The notes: a model not told the origin generated them from the letters alone. A stretch of DNA of 64,000 nucleotides from Photorhabdus khanii NC19 (GCF_000517265.1 NZ_AYSJ01000015.1:296947-360946), one strand, 5' to 3'; positions 54,867 through 63,945 are shown, counted from the first letter of the stretch. Made by a program: numbers and translations.

Positions 54867-55627
54867 GACAGGCTCTCCTCATACTCTTGCTGGCTGACAA
54901 TACGGTTGATCAGACGCCCAACGCCTTCAACCTCAACAATCACTTCATCCCCCGGTACGACATCAGACAACCCTTTTGGTGTCCCAGTGGCGATCATGTC
55001 TCCCGGTTGCAGCGTCATAAAGTCGCTCAGATAGGCGATTAGGAATGGGATATCGAAGATCAGATCGGCGGTGGTGCCGCGCTGACGCAATTCACCATTG
55101 ACCCAGGTGCTTAATGTCAGATTATGCGGATCTGGTACATCTTTTTTATCAATGATCCACGGGCCGATGGGGGTCAGCGTGTCGCGGCTTTTTACCCGGA
55201 GGTTAGGGCGATAATAGTTTTCCAGATAGTCACGGATCGCGTAGTCGTTACAAACCGTGTATCCGGCAACGTAATCCATCGCCTGTTCTTTGGCGACTTT
55301 ATGGGCGGTTTTGCCGATGACAACCACCAGCTCAGATTCATAATGCATGTATTCCACATTATCCGGGCGAACGGAAACCTGACGATGGCCGATCAGCGTA
55401 TTGGATGCCTTGATAAAAACCAGTGGCTCTTCCGGTGGCTTAAATTCAAGTTCAGTGGCGTGATCGGCGTAGTTCAGACCGAGGGCAAACAGGGTTCCGT
55501 CGGCGGGTGGTAGCCATTGAACGAATTCACTGCTGACTTTGTTGCCATCTGGCAGGCAGACATTTTCCTGATCATCAACCGTCACATTCAGATCCTGACC
55601 CTGATAACGAACTCTTGCGTGTTTCAT
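54863..55627 (-). CDS. hpaG2: HpaG C-terminal half as a separate protein (decarboxylase/isomerase)
   Basis: A 254-residue FAH-family protein equivalent to the second half of the enteric bifunctional HpaG. GTLFALGLNYADHATELEFKPPEEP near residues 45-69, YMHYESELVVVIGK with metal-ligand glutamates near 95-108, and GDMIATGTPKGLSDVVPGDEV near 215-235 are present. An extra N-terminal stretch of about 40 residues (RVRYQGQDLNVTVDDQ) replaces the interdomain linker. It overlaps the first half by four bases, so the two are coupled and may form a heteromer. Confidence 0.94.
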   Translation of the reverse strand: MKHARVRYQGQDLNVTVDDQENVCLPDGNKVSSEFVQWLPPADGTLFALGLNYADHATELEFKPPEEPLVFIKASNTLIGHRQVSVRPDNVEYMHYESELVVVIGKTAHKVAKEQAMDYVAGYTVCNDYAIRDYLENYYRPNLRVKSRDTLTPIGPWIIDKKDVPDPHNLTLSTWVNGELRQRGTTADLIFDIPFLIAYLSDFMTLQPGDMIATGTPKGLSDVVPGDEVIVEVEGVGRLINRIVSQQEYEESLS

Positions 55628-56256
55628 GCTTTTTCTCCTGCTTGCACAACCTGATTCTCCAGCGGTGGGAAACCTGCTGCCCGGATAACCACGTTGTCGT
55701 CTGGTTTGATGGAAACCCGTTGATGCGGAGTGCCAAGCAGGATCACATCACCTTCCTTCAAGGTGGCGAAATCACTTAATGCCGCGACTAATTCTGCGGC
55801 TGAACGCACTAGATCAGTGGTTGACCAGCGATCAACTTCCTGCCCATTGATTTCAGTAATGATGTCCAGTGCATCAACTGATTCAGGGTTGATCATTTGA
55901 CCTATAGGGCAAAAACCATCACGACATTTCGCTTTAATGGCCGGGCGATAAAACGCTGTTTCAGGCAGGCTGACTTCATTAGCTAATGCATAACCTGCGA
56001 TATATTCGGCTGCGTTTTCAGCGGTGACTTTACGGGCGGTTTTACCTATCACCAGCGCCAGTGTTGCGCCGCTCTGAACCTCTTCTCCCGCAGGATGGGG
56101 AATAACGTCACCGGAGGTGATAACGGTATTCCGCGGTTTGATAAACCATATCGGGGTTTTAGGCAGGGTGTTATAAGGCGCTTGCTGAAATGAGTCATGC
56201 CAGAAATCGACCTGACTCTGATGGTTGAGGGCTACGGCGAAGACAGTGCCTTTCAT
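55624..56256 (-). CDS. hpaG1: HpaG N-terminal half as a separate protein
   Basis: A 210-residue FAH-family protein matching the first half of E. coli HpaG (MKGTVFAVALNH, WFIKPRNTVI, AAEYIAGYALANEVSLPE, KCRDGFCPIG). The start is set at 56256, where GAGGAG lies upstream; the ATG at 56298 would add 14 residues of poor quality and overlaps a palindromic operator. With the next gene it carries out isomerisation and decarboxylation of the dicarboxylate intermediates. It is the first gene of the hpa degradation operon, divergent from hpaR. Confidence 0.94.
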   Translation of the reverse strand: MKGTVFAVALNHQSQVDFWHDSFQQAPYNTLPKTPIWFIKPRNTVITSGDVIPHPAGEEVQSGATLALVIGKTARKVTAENAAEYIAGYALANEVSLPETAFYRPAIKAKCRDGFCPIGQMINPESVDALDIITEINGQEVDRWSTTDLVRSAAELVAALSDFATLKEGDVILLGTPHQRVSIKPDDNVVIRAAGFPPLENQVVQAGEKA

Positions 56257-56297
56257 TAACGACTCCTCTGAGCTTAAACAGACAGCTTTAAGATGCA

Positions 56298-56317
56298 TTT
56301 ATTAATATATTAATAAA
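56298..56317. promoter_or_regulatory. perfect 20-bp palindrome, probable HpaR operator
   Basis: TTTATTAATA followed by its exact complement forms a 20-bp perfect palindrome, 42-61 bases before the hpaG1 start. MarR-family repressors bind such sites, and the divergent gene is hpaR, whose E. coli relative represses the hpaG promoter. Binding is inferred. Confidence 0.7.
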
Positions 56318-56642
56318 CCACAAATCGATTTGTTGCAATATGTTAATGTATTTGTTAATTTTAATTGTGATCTCAGTAACAATATCTTTGCTAAATTTGT
56401 TTTTTGTTATTATTAATCAATATGTTAATATTTTTTCAAATAAAATTATCACTATTATATTAACTTTTTATTAACCTGGTTTTCGGGGTTTATTTTTGTT
56501 TACTTATTAATATTTTTATGATTTTTTCTTTGTGGTTGATGGAGTGACGTGCTAGTCTTTTTTATGGTGGTTATAGAGTGACATAGACACTCTCGACAGA
56601 GAGTAAATCAGTGATTAACTAAGATGAGAGCCTTCATTACCC
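56318..56642. promoter_or_regulatory. hpaG-hpaR divergent promoter region
   Basis: This very AT-rich spacer has several more TTAATA-type inverted motifs: ATTAA-TCAATATG-TTAAT near 56412-56428 and TTAAC-type pairs near 56460-56475, which could be secondary HpaR sites. Close to hpaR, ACTCTC-GACA-GAGAGT at 56589-56604 could form a small hairpin in the hpaR leader. The promoters of both units must lie here, but boxes could not be fixed. Confidence 0.5.
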
Positions 56643-57089
56643 ATGCATGAATCTCTGACAATTGCGTTACTTCAGGCGCGGGAAACCGCGATGGGTTTTT
56701 TCCGCCCAATCCTTAAGAGTCATAATTTGACTGAACAGCAGTGGCGTATTATTCGTGTACTGTCGAATAACCGGTCAATTGATTTTTATGATTTATCTTG
56801 CCAGACCTGTATTCTTCGTCCAAGTCTGACGGGGATATTGACTCGTATGGAACGTGATGGATTGATCTTTCGTCTTAAACCGATGAATGACCAGCGCAAA
56901 CTTTATGTTTCTTTAACGCAGGATGGTCAGAAACTTTATGAAAAGGCGAAAGAGCAGGTTGAACAGGGATATCGGGCCATAGAAAAAGCCTTTTCGCCGG
57001 AGAAGATGGTTCAGCTTTCAGCGTTGTTGGAGGAGTTAATTGCTGTAGGTAAGAATTCGCCGGGAAATATGGATAAAGACGTTAAATAA
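56643..57089 (+). CDS. hpaR: MarR-family repressor of the hpa operon
   Basis: A 148-residue winged-helix regulator almost superimposable by eye on E. coli HpaR: MHESLTIALLQARE, then FFRPILKSHNLTEQQWRIIRVL, the recognition helix region CILRPSLTGILTRMERDGLI near residues 58-77 and PMNDQRKLYVSLT of the wing. It represses the divergent hpaG promoter until 4-HPA or homoprotocatechuate binds. No strong ribosome site is seen, which suits low expression. Confidence 0.95.
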   Translation: MHESLTIALLQARETAMGFFRPILKSHNLTEQQWRIIRVLSNNRSIDFYDLSCQTCILRPSLTGILTRMERDGLIFRLKPMNDQRKLYVSLTQDGQKLYEKAKEQVEQGYRAIEKAFSPEKMVQLSALLEELIAVGKNSPGNMDKDVK

Positions 57090-57126
57090 AAATTTTATTC
57101 AAAATAATGATGATGAATAACAGTAA

Positions 57127-57156
57127 AATTGCTGATCAGGGACGGTATCAGCAATT
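57127..57156. terminator. bidirectional terminator between hpaR and ngrA
   Basis: AATTGCTGAT and ATCAGCAATT form a 10-bp perfect stem with a 10-base loop. A T-rich run follows on the plus strand (GTTATTTTT) and a shorter one on the minus strand (TTTTA). It separates two convergent genes and can serve both. Confidence 0.75.
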
Positions 57157-57167
57157 GTTATTTTTGG

Positions 57168-57911
57168 CTATTGAATAATTAGCGTTAATATTTCCTGTGG
57201 GTAGATAATAAATTGCCCATGGAATACTGTACCCGCCGGATAATGGGGGGTGAGAGTTTCCCGCAATGCTAATGTTATTGCATTATTTTCAAGGGATAGG
57301 GCGGTAATTTCAGCCGCTTCAAAGCCAAAGAACCGTTTTACTTGTGGATAAAGCGCTTTATATAAGCTCTCTTTTACAGAGAAGGCGAGGGTAAATGCTT
57401 GTTCAAAGGGTAAATGACAATGTTTCAGGAGTTGAATTTCTCGGTCATTCACGATCATTTTTGTGATCTCATCCATATTTTGACGATTGACGATAGCTTC
57501 GATATCGACACCAATTAATCTGTTATCAGTTTGCGGTGCAGCCAGCACAATTGCACAATGAGATGAATGAGAAACAGAACCACAAATATCCTTTGGCCAA
57601 ATTGGTGCGCGATCATGACCAGAGAGCAAATTAAACTCCGGTTGCCCTAATTGTGCTAAAAGTTGTCTGGCACAATAACGTGCTGCCAGATATTCAGCTC
57701 GTCGCTTGTTGACTGCCTTAGCCAACGTCGCAGGGAAGGGGAGATTTAATTGTTCGAAGAGTTCATCGTGATAATGTGAAAGATCAAAACGGGCATGCCA
57801 AAAATTCACTTGGGGGTGTTTAACAACCGTTCCATACTCGATTTGAGTCATAAATTCACTGTTATGTTTTGGCAGTGATGCTTGATTGGTGTGTATAACT
57901 GTCTGTTCCAT
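57168..57911 (-). CDS. ngrA: 4'-phosphopantetheinyl transferase (NgrA/EntD type)
   Basis: A 247-residue Sfp/EntD-family enzyme that moves 4'-phosphopantetheine from CoA to carrier-protein serines. Motifs: SVSHSSHCAIVLAA near residues 111-124, the magnesium-site GVDIE near 133-137, and FSVKESLYKALYP near 171-183. In Photorhabdus an EntD-like enzyme named ngrA is needed for siderophore, antibiotic and other secondary metabolites and for nematode growth; this protein fits that description. It could activate the ACP of the synthase at 26-33 kb. It lies 45 bases after the fimbrial operon on the same strand. Confidence 0.88.
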   Translation of the reverse strand: MEQTVIHTNQASLPKHNSEFMTQIEYGTVVKHPQVNFWHARFDLSHYHDELFEQLNLPFPATLAKAVNKRRAEYLAARYCARQLLAQLGQPEFNLLSGHDRAPIWPKDICGSVSHSSHCAIVLAAPQTDNRLIGVDIEAIVNRQNMDEITKMIVNDREIQLLKHCHLPFEQAFTLAFSVKESLYKALYPQVKRFFGFEAAEITALSLENNAITLALRETLTPHYPAGTVFHGQFIIYPQEILTLIIQ

Positions 57912-57956
57912 GTTTATTATCCAGAAGATGAAATATCCTACAGTCTATACTTAATA

Positions 57957-58970
57957 TCATTCATATTGAATTGTAAAATATGCTGTGGCATTAGCTTTTC
58001 CACCTGTTATTTTCTCATCGGTTTGGTAATAGCGGGCAGTGAAAGGTAATGTGTAGGTGACGTTTGTTGCTGCATGCCCGAAAACTAGCGGATTTTCCAG
58101 AGAAACAGGTGTTGTTCCCATATATAAGATTTGTATACCAACTCCTTTAGCTGTATTTTTACTATTGGGGTTATTTAATTGAATTATACTATCTGGGGCA
58201 TAATTTATTTTTTCTCCTGAAAAAGTAATTTTGGGCTTAACACTTTCTGTACATTTAATTTCGATATTGAAACCCGCATTACCCGCAGTAGAGCCTATAC
58301 CTTTAAATAAATAACTATTCACACGACCAAAATCGACCATTGGCCTTGGGGTTGTTGTCGAGCAAGTTTGAGTTTTTATCGTGTAGTTGTTCTTAGTTTT
58401 TATTCTTATTAATTCTGTACCTGCAAGTGTCTGTAACATAGCAATCTTTCTTGGCCTGAGCATTTTCCCTGATGCCAACGTTCCTTCTTGGTAAAGATAA
58501 ATACTGATTTTTCCTATATCTTTTAATGTCATTCCATCTTTATATTTATAAATGTAATTACTGCCACTTGTTGTGGGTAATTTCATATTTTCTTCTTCTC
58601 CAGAGGCAGTAATATAGAAATAGAGATTATCTATTCCTGTGGTTATCATACCTGTGCCATGAGGTGTATTTCCAGCTTTAGATGGATATACATCTCCCGT
58701 AAAAATAAGCGGTTCTCCTGTTGGATCACAATCATGGGGATTAAGAAGCGGCGTATTTTCATTAATATTCATGAGTTGGGCGAGTTGCAATGGTCTAAAC
58801 TCGCCAACAAGAATGCTTTTTTTCTCATTTATATTGGGATTAATGTTAATACTATTAAGCTCAATATCTAAGCTAATCTGTTTTGCATTTAATAAGCAGC
58901 GTGCGTATGTGTTTGTAATACTGAGTAATATTAATGTAAATATTGTGATTATCATTAAGTAGCGTTTCAT
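57957..58970 (-). CDS. fimbrial tip adhesin-type protein, second copy, 337 aa
   Basis: It has a signal peptide (RYLMIITIFTLILLSITNTYA) and a two-part layout. The N-terminal half (to about 205) would be the binding domain; the C-terminal half starts with CSTTTPRPMVDFGRVN and ends with the alternating pattern AYFTIQYE that chaperone-usher pilins use for strand exchange. It is paralogous to the gene upstream, with matching segments such as ARYYQTDEKITGGKAN and GIGSTAGNAGFNIEIKC. Conserved cysteines suggest a disulfide in each domain. It lies downstream of a leftover piece of usher sequence. The ligand is unknown. Confidence 0.8.
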   Translation of the reverse strand: MKRYLMIITIFTLILLSITNTYARCLLNAKQISLDIELNSININPNINEKKSILVGEFRPLQLAQLMNINENTPLLNPHDCDPTGEPLIFTGDVYPSKAGNTPHGTGMITTGIDNLYFYITASGEEENMKLPTTSGSNYIYKYKDGMTLKDIGKISIYLYQEGTLASGKMLRPRKIAMLQTLAGTELIRIKTKNNYTIKTQTCSTTTPRPMVDFGRVNSYLFKGIGSTAGNAGFNIEIKCTESVKPKITFSGEKINYAPDSIIQLNNPNSKNTAKGVGIQILYMGTTPVSLENPLVFGHAATNVTYTLPFTARYYQTDEKITGGKANATAYFTIQYE

Positions 58971-58996
58971 ATATATTCCAGTTGAGATTTATTCTT

Positions 58997-59105
58997 AATT
59001 GTCGATAATTCAATGAAGCCAGAATAATGCTATTATCTTTCTGATATAATTTACTGGTGAAATTAATAGGGCAGATTTATTTCTCGTATAAATCTGCTTT
59101 TAATT
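58997..59105 (-). pseudogene. relic of an usher 3' end between the two adhesin genes
   Basis: The minus strand reads KADLYEK, stop, ICPINF, then SKLYQKDNSIILASLN. This corresponds to KADLGDKQSCYINFDSKLYQ followed by KNNGIILASLSCQ at the end of the intact usher gene near 60185-60290. An in-frame stop and an indel show that it is dead. It shows that a block of usher end plus adhesin was duplicated, or that two fimbrial operons were fused by deletion. Confidence 0.88.
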
Positions 59106-59191
59106 ATTTGTTAACACGACTGCGGAGAGTTTCGCTTTTTATATGTTAGCATAATGTTAATATGCTAATATCAATAGAGGGAGTTGTAAAG

Positions 59192-60157
59192 CTATTTATA
59201 TTCAATTGTAAAATGTACTGTGCCATTAGCTTTTCCACCTGTTATTTTATCATCAGTTTGATAATAGTGAGCAGTAAGTGGTAAATAATAGAGATTTTTT
59301 TCACTACTTCCCCACTCAGATATAGGAATACGTGTGTTCATATCAACAGGTCTATTTTTATGTAATAATTGAACACCAATACCTTTGGCTGTGTTTCCAT
59401 CGCCGTATTGATGTAATTTAATAATGTTATTTAGGCTTGAACTCACTACTTCCCCTGAGAAACTAATATCAGGGATATTTTTATCTTTACATTGAATCAA
59501 AATATAAAAATCATTACGACCGGCTATAGAACCTTTTCCTTTAAATGCAGAAGAATGAATCTTTCCGAGTTTTATTTCTTTATAGGGTGTTGATGTCATA
59601 CAGCTTTTACTGCCAATGATATTGTCCTTGTTATATGTGATATTTATTAATTTTTTACCATCATCTGTTGATAAAGAAGATATCAACCCTTTTTCTAGTA
59701 TAGAGCCTGATCGGATATCTCTTTCTTGAATAAGCTCAATTTTTATTTTCCCGATATCTCTTAAAGTTATTTTTTTATTGATATCATCATGAGAGCTACC
59801 ATTTCCATCATAGGATACGACAAAATATAAATTATCTACACTTGTATTTATCCGGCCACTATCTTTGAATGGTTTTATTTCACCTGATTTTGTTTTATGA
59901 ACTATATTTTCATTACTATCACAGATAGCAATAGTTGCATCGGCTTTAATTCCTACTTTGTTAGCCAGCTCCATTGGGCCATATTCAGCGATAGTAATAG
60001 GTCTTCGAGTGTTAAAATCTGCATTGATAATTTCATTTATATTAACATTTAAATCAATAGTTTTAAATTTTTTGTTTAATGTACATGTAGCAATTGATTT
60101 TGTGATATTGAATAGTGTCAGTATTAATATTGCCAGTGTAATTAATTTATTTTTCAT
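59192..60157 (-). CDS. fimbrial tip adhesin-type protein, first copy, 321 aa
   Basis: Signal peptide (LITLAILILTLFNITKSIAT) followed by a binding-domain half and a pilin half, CMTSTPYKEIKLGKIH onward, ending in HFTIEYK. It shares AHYYQTDDKITGGKANG and KGKGSIAGRNDFYILIQC with the next gene but is well diverged in the N-terminal half, so the two probably recognise different ligands (inference). It starts 27 bases after the usher gene, the usual place of the last gene in such operons. Confidence 0.8.
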   Translation of the reverse strand: MKNKLITLAILILTLFNITKSIATCTLNKKFKTIDLNVNINEIINADFNTRRPITIAEYGPMELANKVGIKADATIAICDSNENIVHKTKSGEIKPFKDSGRINTSVDNLYFVVSYDGNGSSHDDINKKITLRDIGKIKIELIQERDIRSGSILEKGLISSLSTDDGKKLINITYNKDNIIGSKSCMTSTPYKEIKLGKIHSSAFKGKGSIAGRNDFYILIQCKDKNIPDISFSGEVVSSSLNNIIKLHQYGDGNTAKGIGVQLLHKNRPVDMNTRIPISEWGSSEKNLYYLPLTAHYYQTDDKITGGKANGTVHFTIEYK

Positions 60158-60184
60158 ATTGTTCCGGGATAAATATTCTCTTAG

Positions 60185-62665
60185 TTACTGACAACTCAAT
60201 GAAGCCAGGATAATACCATTATTTTTTTGATATAATTTACTGTCAAAATTAATATAACAGCTTTGTTTATCGCCTAAATCAGCTTTTAATTCTGCTGTGT
60301 CACTCACACCGCTGAGGAAGACTTCACTTCTTTCATTCACCATACCATTGACGCCATTCTTACCGGTGATTACCGTTCCGAAAGGGAGTTTTTTACCTTT
60401 ATGCTGTAAAGTTAAAAATACTCTATGACCAACGCGAATAGAATAATCCGCCAGTACCAATGCGCCTTTCGTTGGAATAACTTTAGCCGTCGGGTTGTCA
60501 ATATCGACGTCATCACCGAATGTATTTGTATCAAGAGATAACGCGTTTTCCCGATATTGCGATATATAAGGAACAACGGTATATCCCCGCCAGTCGGTAC
60601 TGATAGAAGTATTGTTAAGTATTTTTGCATTGGCTGCTCCAGGGGCGCGGATTAAGGCACTAGCGCCGCTTTCGCTGATATTTTGAGCCAGTGTAACGCC
60701 GTAGGGATGTGCAATAATTGCACCCTCTAATCCATAATTAATGCGTTGATTTTTGCCATGATCCGTGGTGTAACCGGCATTAATTGAACCATATGATCCT
60801 CTGTAATATAAGCTGGCGGCATTACCTGATTCTTTTTCTTTCTCTGATTTTTCGTAACTGTAATCCTGAGAAATGGTATAACTTAGATTTTGTTGTTCCA
60901 GTAACGAGCCGGATAATGACATCGAATGCTGGCTGTCACCGTTTGTATTATAAGAGGTGTTATAATCTACGGTTGCACTGTGATTACCTGATGGCAGCCA
61001 CTTATCCAAAGGAACACTGATATTGAGTGAAAAAACCTGGTCGTTATTGATTCGTGAGCGATTACGGTGATAATTGTAGCCCAACGATAAAGAGATATCA
61101 TGAATACTGGTGTTATAAGACATAGAATATGACTGATTCTTGCTGGTTTTATCTTGCCAGTAATCTTGTTGCCAGGCAGATAATGAAAAACTGCCATATT
61201 TACCTAAACTCTGGCCCATTGTTATTTGCATCCGGTTTTTTGGCGCGCTATTTCGGTGGTTATCAGTAAATTGGTGGTTATTATTGGCATCGCTAAAGCT
61301 GTAATAACCATTGGTATTATAGCGATAGCCCGCTAATGTCACGGTTGTATTGGTCGCGGTAAAACCTTTGCTGTAACGTATCTGATAAGACTGGCCGGTT
61401 TTCTTTTTTCCGTTTGGGAAATGCGTTTTTGCATTTGTTACATCGATTGACACCGCACCAAGTGAGCCGAGATTATGCCCTAAGCCTAATGCACTGCCTA
61501 AATAGTCAGGAGAAGCAATGACGCCACCATAAATTGTGGTGCTGTCCCATAACCCGTAAATAGCCTCTGTCTGAATAAACCTTTTTTTACTGGTTTGTTT
61601 GCTGCCACTGAATTTACCGAGATTAACCAGGTATTTCATTTGGCCTGCACGGATCATCAAGGGTGAGGCAGAAAAGGGCTGAGTAAATTTCCTGACTTTG
61701 CCATTTTCTTCATAAATGGATACTTCCAGATCGCCATTAAGGTTGCTGGGATAAATATCGGTAATTTCAAAGGCACCCGGTGGAACAAAAGTTTGATAAA
61801 TAAGATTATCTTTCTGATGGACTTCTATTCTGGCGTGAGTCATGGCAATACCGCGAACAACAGGGGCAAAACCTTGCTGGCTATCCGGCAGCATTTGGCT
61901 ATCAGACATCAATTTAACGCCATTAAAAGTAAAACTATCGAATACCATACTGTCGGTTGATGTTTCACCCAATACCAGACGGGATCTTAATGGACGAATA
62001 TCCCGTTCAGCATAGGCTTTAAGTGATTTCCATTCAGATGTTGTGTTATTACGGCTGTAATAACTACTATGGCGAACACGCCACGGACCTAAATTAACAC
62101 CACTGCGTAAATTCAGATATTGATTCTGTTCACGTTGATTTTTATTCCAGGATTGCATTCCTGTCAGATGATAATTGGTGAAAAACATAGGCAAACCATC
62201 ATTCCACTGATCAGGAGAGATATCACCCCTGATTTGTGATCTCATTGCCGCCTGAGGAAAATTCAGGTGCAAAGTAAGCTGACTTAAATCCAGCTCTGTT
62301 GATGCCTGTTTGATATATTTCTCTGGTTGAGAAATGATTGCTTGTTCAGAAAGTGACGCTAATTCAGGAAAGCTTTCTGTTTTTACCCCGATTTCCTTTA
62401 GTAAGCTGACAGATAGCTCAGGGCAAAGTTTATCTCCACACTCGATAAAGGAGAGATTTTTAATGCCGATATCTTTCTTATTGACAATAACATTCACTTT
62501 ATAGACGCCTGGAATGTGAGAATCTGTTTTTGCCAGGCTATCCAGGTTAATATTTTCCCGGTCTTCATCTGATAATTGTAATGCATTGATATCAAAGTAT
62601 AGCTCTGCATAGGCTGGCAATGATAAACAATAAGCAATTAAAGCAACGCTGATTATTTTTTTCAC
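60185..62665 (-). CDS. fimbrial outer-membrane usher protein
   Basis: A 826-residue PapC/FimD-type usher. A signal peptide (ISVALIAYCLSLPAYA) is followed by the periplasmic N-terminal domain that docks chaperone-subunit complexes (YFDINALQL onward), then the 24-strand barrel with its plug (about residues 140-650; FFTNYHLTG, LRSRLVLGETSTD, FVPPGAFEITDI), and the C-terminal domains with a terminal cysteine pair (QSCYINFD and SLSCQ). It threads folded pilins through the outer membrane. It begins 23 bases after the chaperone gene. Confidence 0.95.
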   Translation of the reverse strand: MKKIISVALIAYCLSLPAYAELYFDINALQLSDEDRENINLDSLAKTDSHIPGVYKVNVIVNKKDIGIKNLSFIECGDKLCPELSVSLLKEIGVKTESFPELASLSEQAIISQPEKYIKQASTELDLSQLTLHLNFPQAAMRSQIRGDISPDQWNDGLPMFFTNYHLTGMQSWNKNQREQNQYLNLRSGVNLGPWRVRHSSYYSRNNTTSEWKSLKAYAERDIRPLRSRLVLGETSTDSMVFDSFTFNGVKLMSDSQMLPDSQQGFAPVVRGIAMTHARIEVHQKDNLIYQTFVPPGAFEITDIYPSNLNGDLEVSIYEENGKVRKFTQPFSASPLMIRAGQMKYLVNLGKFSGSKQTSKKRFIQTEAIYGLWDSTTIYGGVIASPDYLGSALGLGHNLGSLGAVSIDVTNAKTHFPNGKKKTGQSYQIRYSKGFTATNTTVTLAGYRYNTNGYYSFSDANNNHQFTDNHRNSAPKNRMQITMGQSLGKYGSFSLSAWQQDYWQDKTSKNQSYSMSYNTSIHDISLSLGYNYHRNRSRINNDQVFSLNISVPLDKWLPSGNHSATVDYNTSYNTNGDSQHSMSLSGSLLEQQNLSYTISQDYSYEKSEKEKESGNAASLYYRGSYGSINAGYTTDHGKNQRINYGLEGAIIAHPYGVTLAQNISESGASALIRAPGAANAKILNNTSISTDWRGYTVVPYISQYRENALSLDTNTFGDDVDIDNPTAKVIPTKGALVLADYSIRVGHRVFLTLQHKGKKLPFGTVITGKNGVNGMVNERSEVFLSGVSDTAELKADLGDKQSCYINFDSKLYQKNNGIILASLSCQ

Positions 62666-62688
62666 AATACACTCATCAGATTATTTGA

Positions 62689-63357
62689 TCAGAAACTAAA
62701 TTGGCGCTCTTCTGTTGTTCCACCGTAGTCATTGATAGCAGTCAGAGTCACCTTTTTTATGCCATTTTGGGCGGGAAATACCTTGTTGCTAAAAGGTGGA
62801 ATAAATCCGGGTTTATCGATTAATTTCTCGTCAATTCTCATCGCATTAAGATTAACGTAATAGGCCGTAGGGTTGGTTAACTGAATGCCATTGGTATTAC
62901 GTGATATTTCTAAACGATTGATTGCATTATTAGCGTCATTATCAGATAGCCCGGTTGGACGATAAATCAGTTTGATAATGTTTTTTATCGTGATGATCAT
63001 TTTACTGTTATCATTTTTTTCCACTGCTGGAATAGCGTTGACATTTAGCAAAAATATCGATTCCCGATCCGCTGGCAGATGATTGCCGATATATGAAACA
63101 CGGATCTGATGTTCGCTCTCTTTTGACACTTTAAACAGTGGTGGGGTGATAACAAACGGTACTTTTTTCTGGCTGTTATCGATATTATCTATCCACGACT
63201 GAACAAGATAAGGCCTTTCTGTGTCCGAGTTTGTGATAGAAATAGTGGCTTCTTTTTGTGAGCCATTATAGATAAGGCGAGTTCCACCTAAAGTTATTCC
63301 TGCTTGTGCCTGAAATACAAATATGGCAAGAATAAATGAAATAATAATACGAAACAT
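62689..63357 (-). CDS. periplasmic fimbrial chaperone
   Basis: A 222-residue PapD-type chaperone: signal peptide (FRIIISFILAIFVFQAQA), then GITLGGTRLIYNGSQKEATISITN, the first immunoglobulin-like strands, with the conserved arginine, and the SIFLLNVNAIP motif near residue 105 followed by a lysine-rich region. It caps pilin subunits by donating its G1 strand and delivers them to the usher. It starts 51 bases after the pilin gene. Confidence 0.95.
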   Translation of the reverse strand: MFRIIISFILAIFVFQAQAGITLGGTRLIYNGSQKEATISITNSDTERPYLVQSWIDNIDNSQKKVPFVITPPLFKVSKESEHQIRVSYIGNHLPADRESIFLLNVNAIPAVEKNDNSKMIITIKNIIKLIYRPTGLSDNDANNAINRLEISRNTNGIQLTNPTAYYVNLNAMRIDEKLIDKPGFIPPFSNKVFPAQNGIKKVTLTAINDYGGTTEERQFSF

Positions 63358-63408
63358 TTTTGTTCCTTAAACTAAAAATGACTCACAGGATGTGAGGTAA
63401 ATATTTAC

Positions 63409-63945
63409 TTATGGATAAGTAATTGTGAATTTTACTTCACTGGTAAAAGCACCAACAGTAATTGGATTTTTTGTTGATACTAAATCGGCATCAAGATTAA
63501 TAGCTGTAGCCTTATTCTTTATCTTAATAATATCATTAGGTTTTATTTGTTGGTCACCATTATCTTTGTCATATAGAGCAATCGCGACATTTTTAAGTGT
63601 TGTCGGGAAATAATTAATATTACTGTTGGTAGATCCATTGTCTGCCGTTCCTGCTGTAAACTGAGCCTTAATATTTGCGTAATCAGGGCAGTTTGTAAGG
63701 TGAATCGTAACAGGTTTCTTGACATTTAATAAGGAAGCGTTAGCCGATTTATTTAATGCTGTAATTACAATACCAAAATTTATGTCAAACTCTTTGCCAC
63801 CAGTGCCAGTGCCACCGGTGATAGAACAAGTTGAATCTAAAATGGTCCCTCTGAATTTAATTACTCCATCATGAGATAACACATTGAAACTGGTAAAGAT
63901 CCCCAATACCATAGCCAAAGAAACCCAAATAAAATTCTTTCTCAT
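63409..63945 (-). CDS. major fimbrial subunit (pilin), 178 aa
   Basis: Signal peptide (NFIWVSLAMVLGIFTSFNVLS) followed by a type 1-like pilin: GVIKFRGTILDSTCSI with the first cysteine, VTIHLTNC with the second, and the C-terminal EVKFTITYP with alternating hydrophobic residues and the penultimate tyrosine recognised by chaperones. First gene of the operon; an AAGGTA ribosome site precedes the ATG and the promoter must lie to its right, mostly beyond the window. Other subunits may lie upstream outside the window. Confidence 0.92.
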   Translation of the reverse strand: MRKNFIWVSLAMVLGIFTSFNVLSHDGVIKFRGTILDSTCSITGGTGTGGKEFDINFGIVITALNKSANASLLNVKKPVTIHLTNCPDYANIKAQFTAGTADNGSTNSNINYFPTTLKNVAIALYDKDNGDQQIKPNDIIKIKNKATAINLDADLVSTKNPITVGAFTSEVKFTITYP

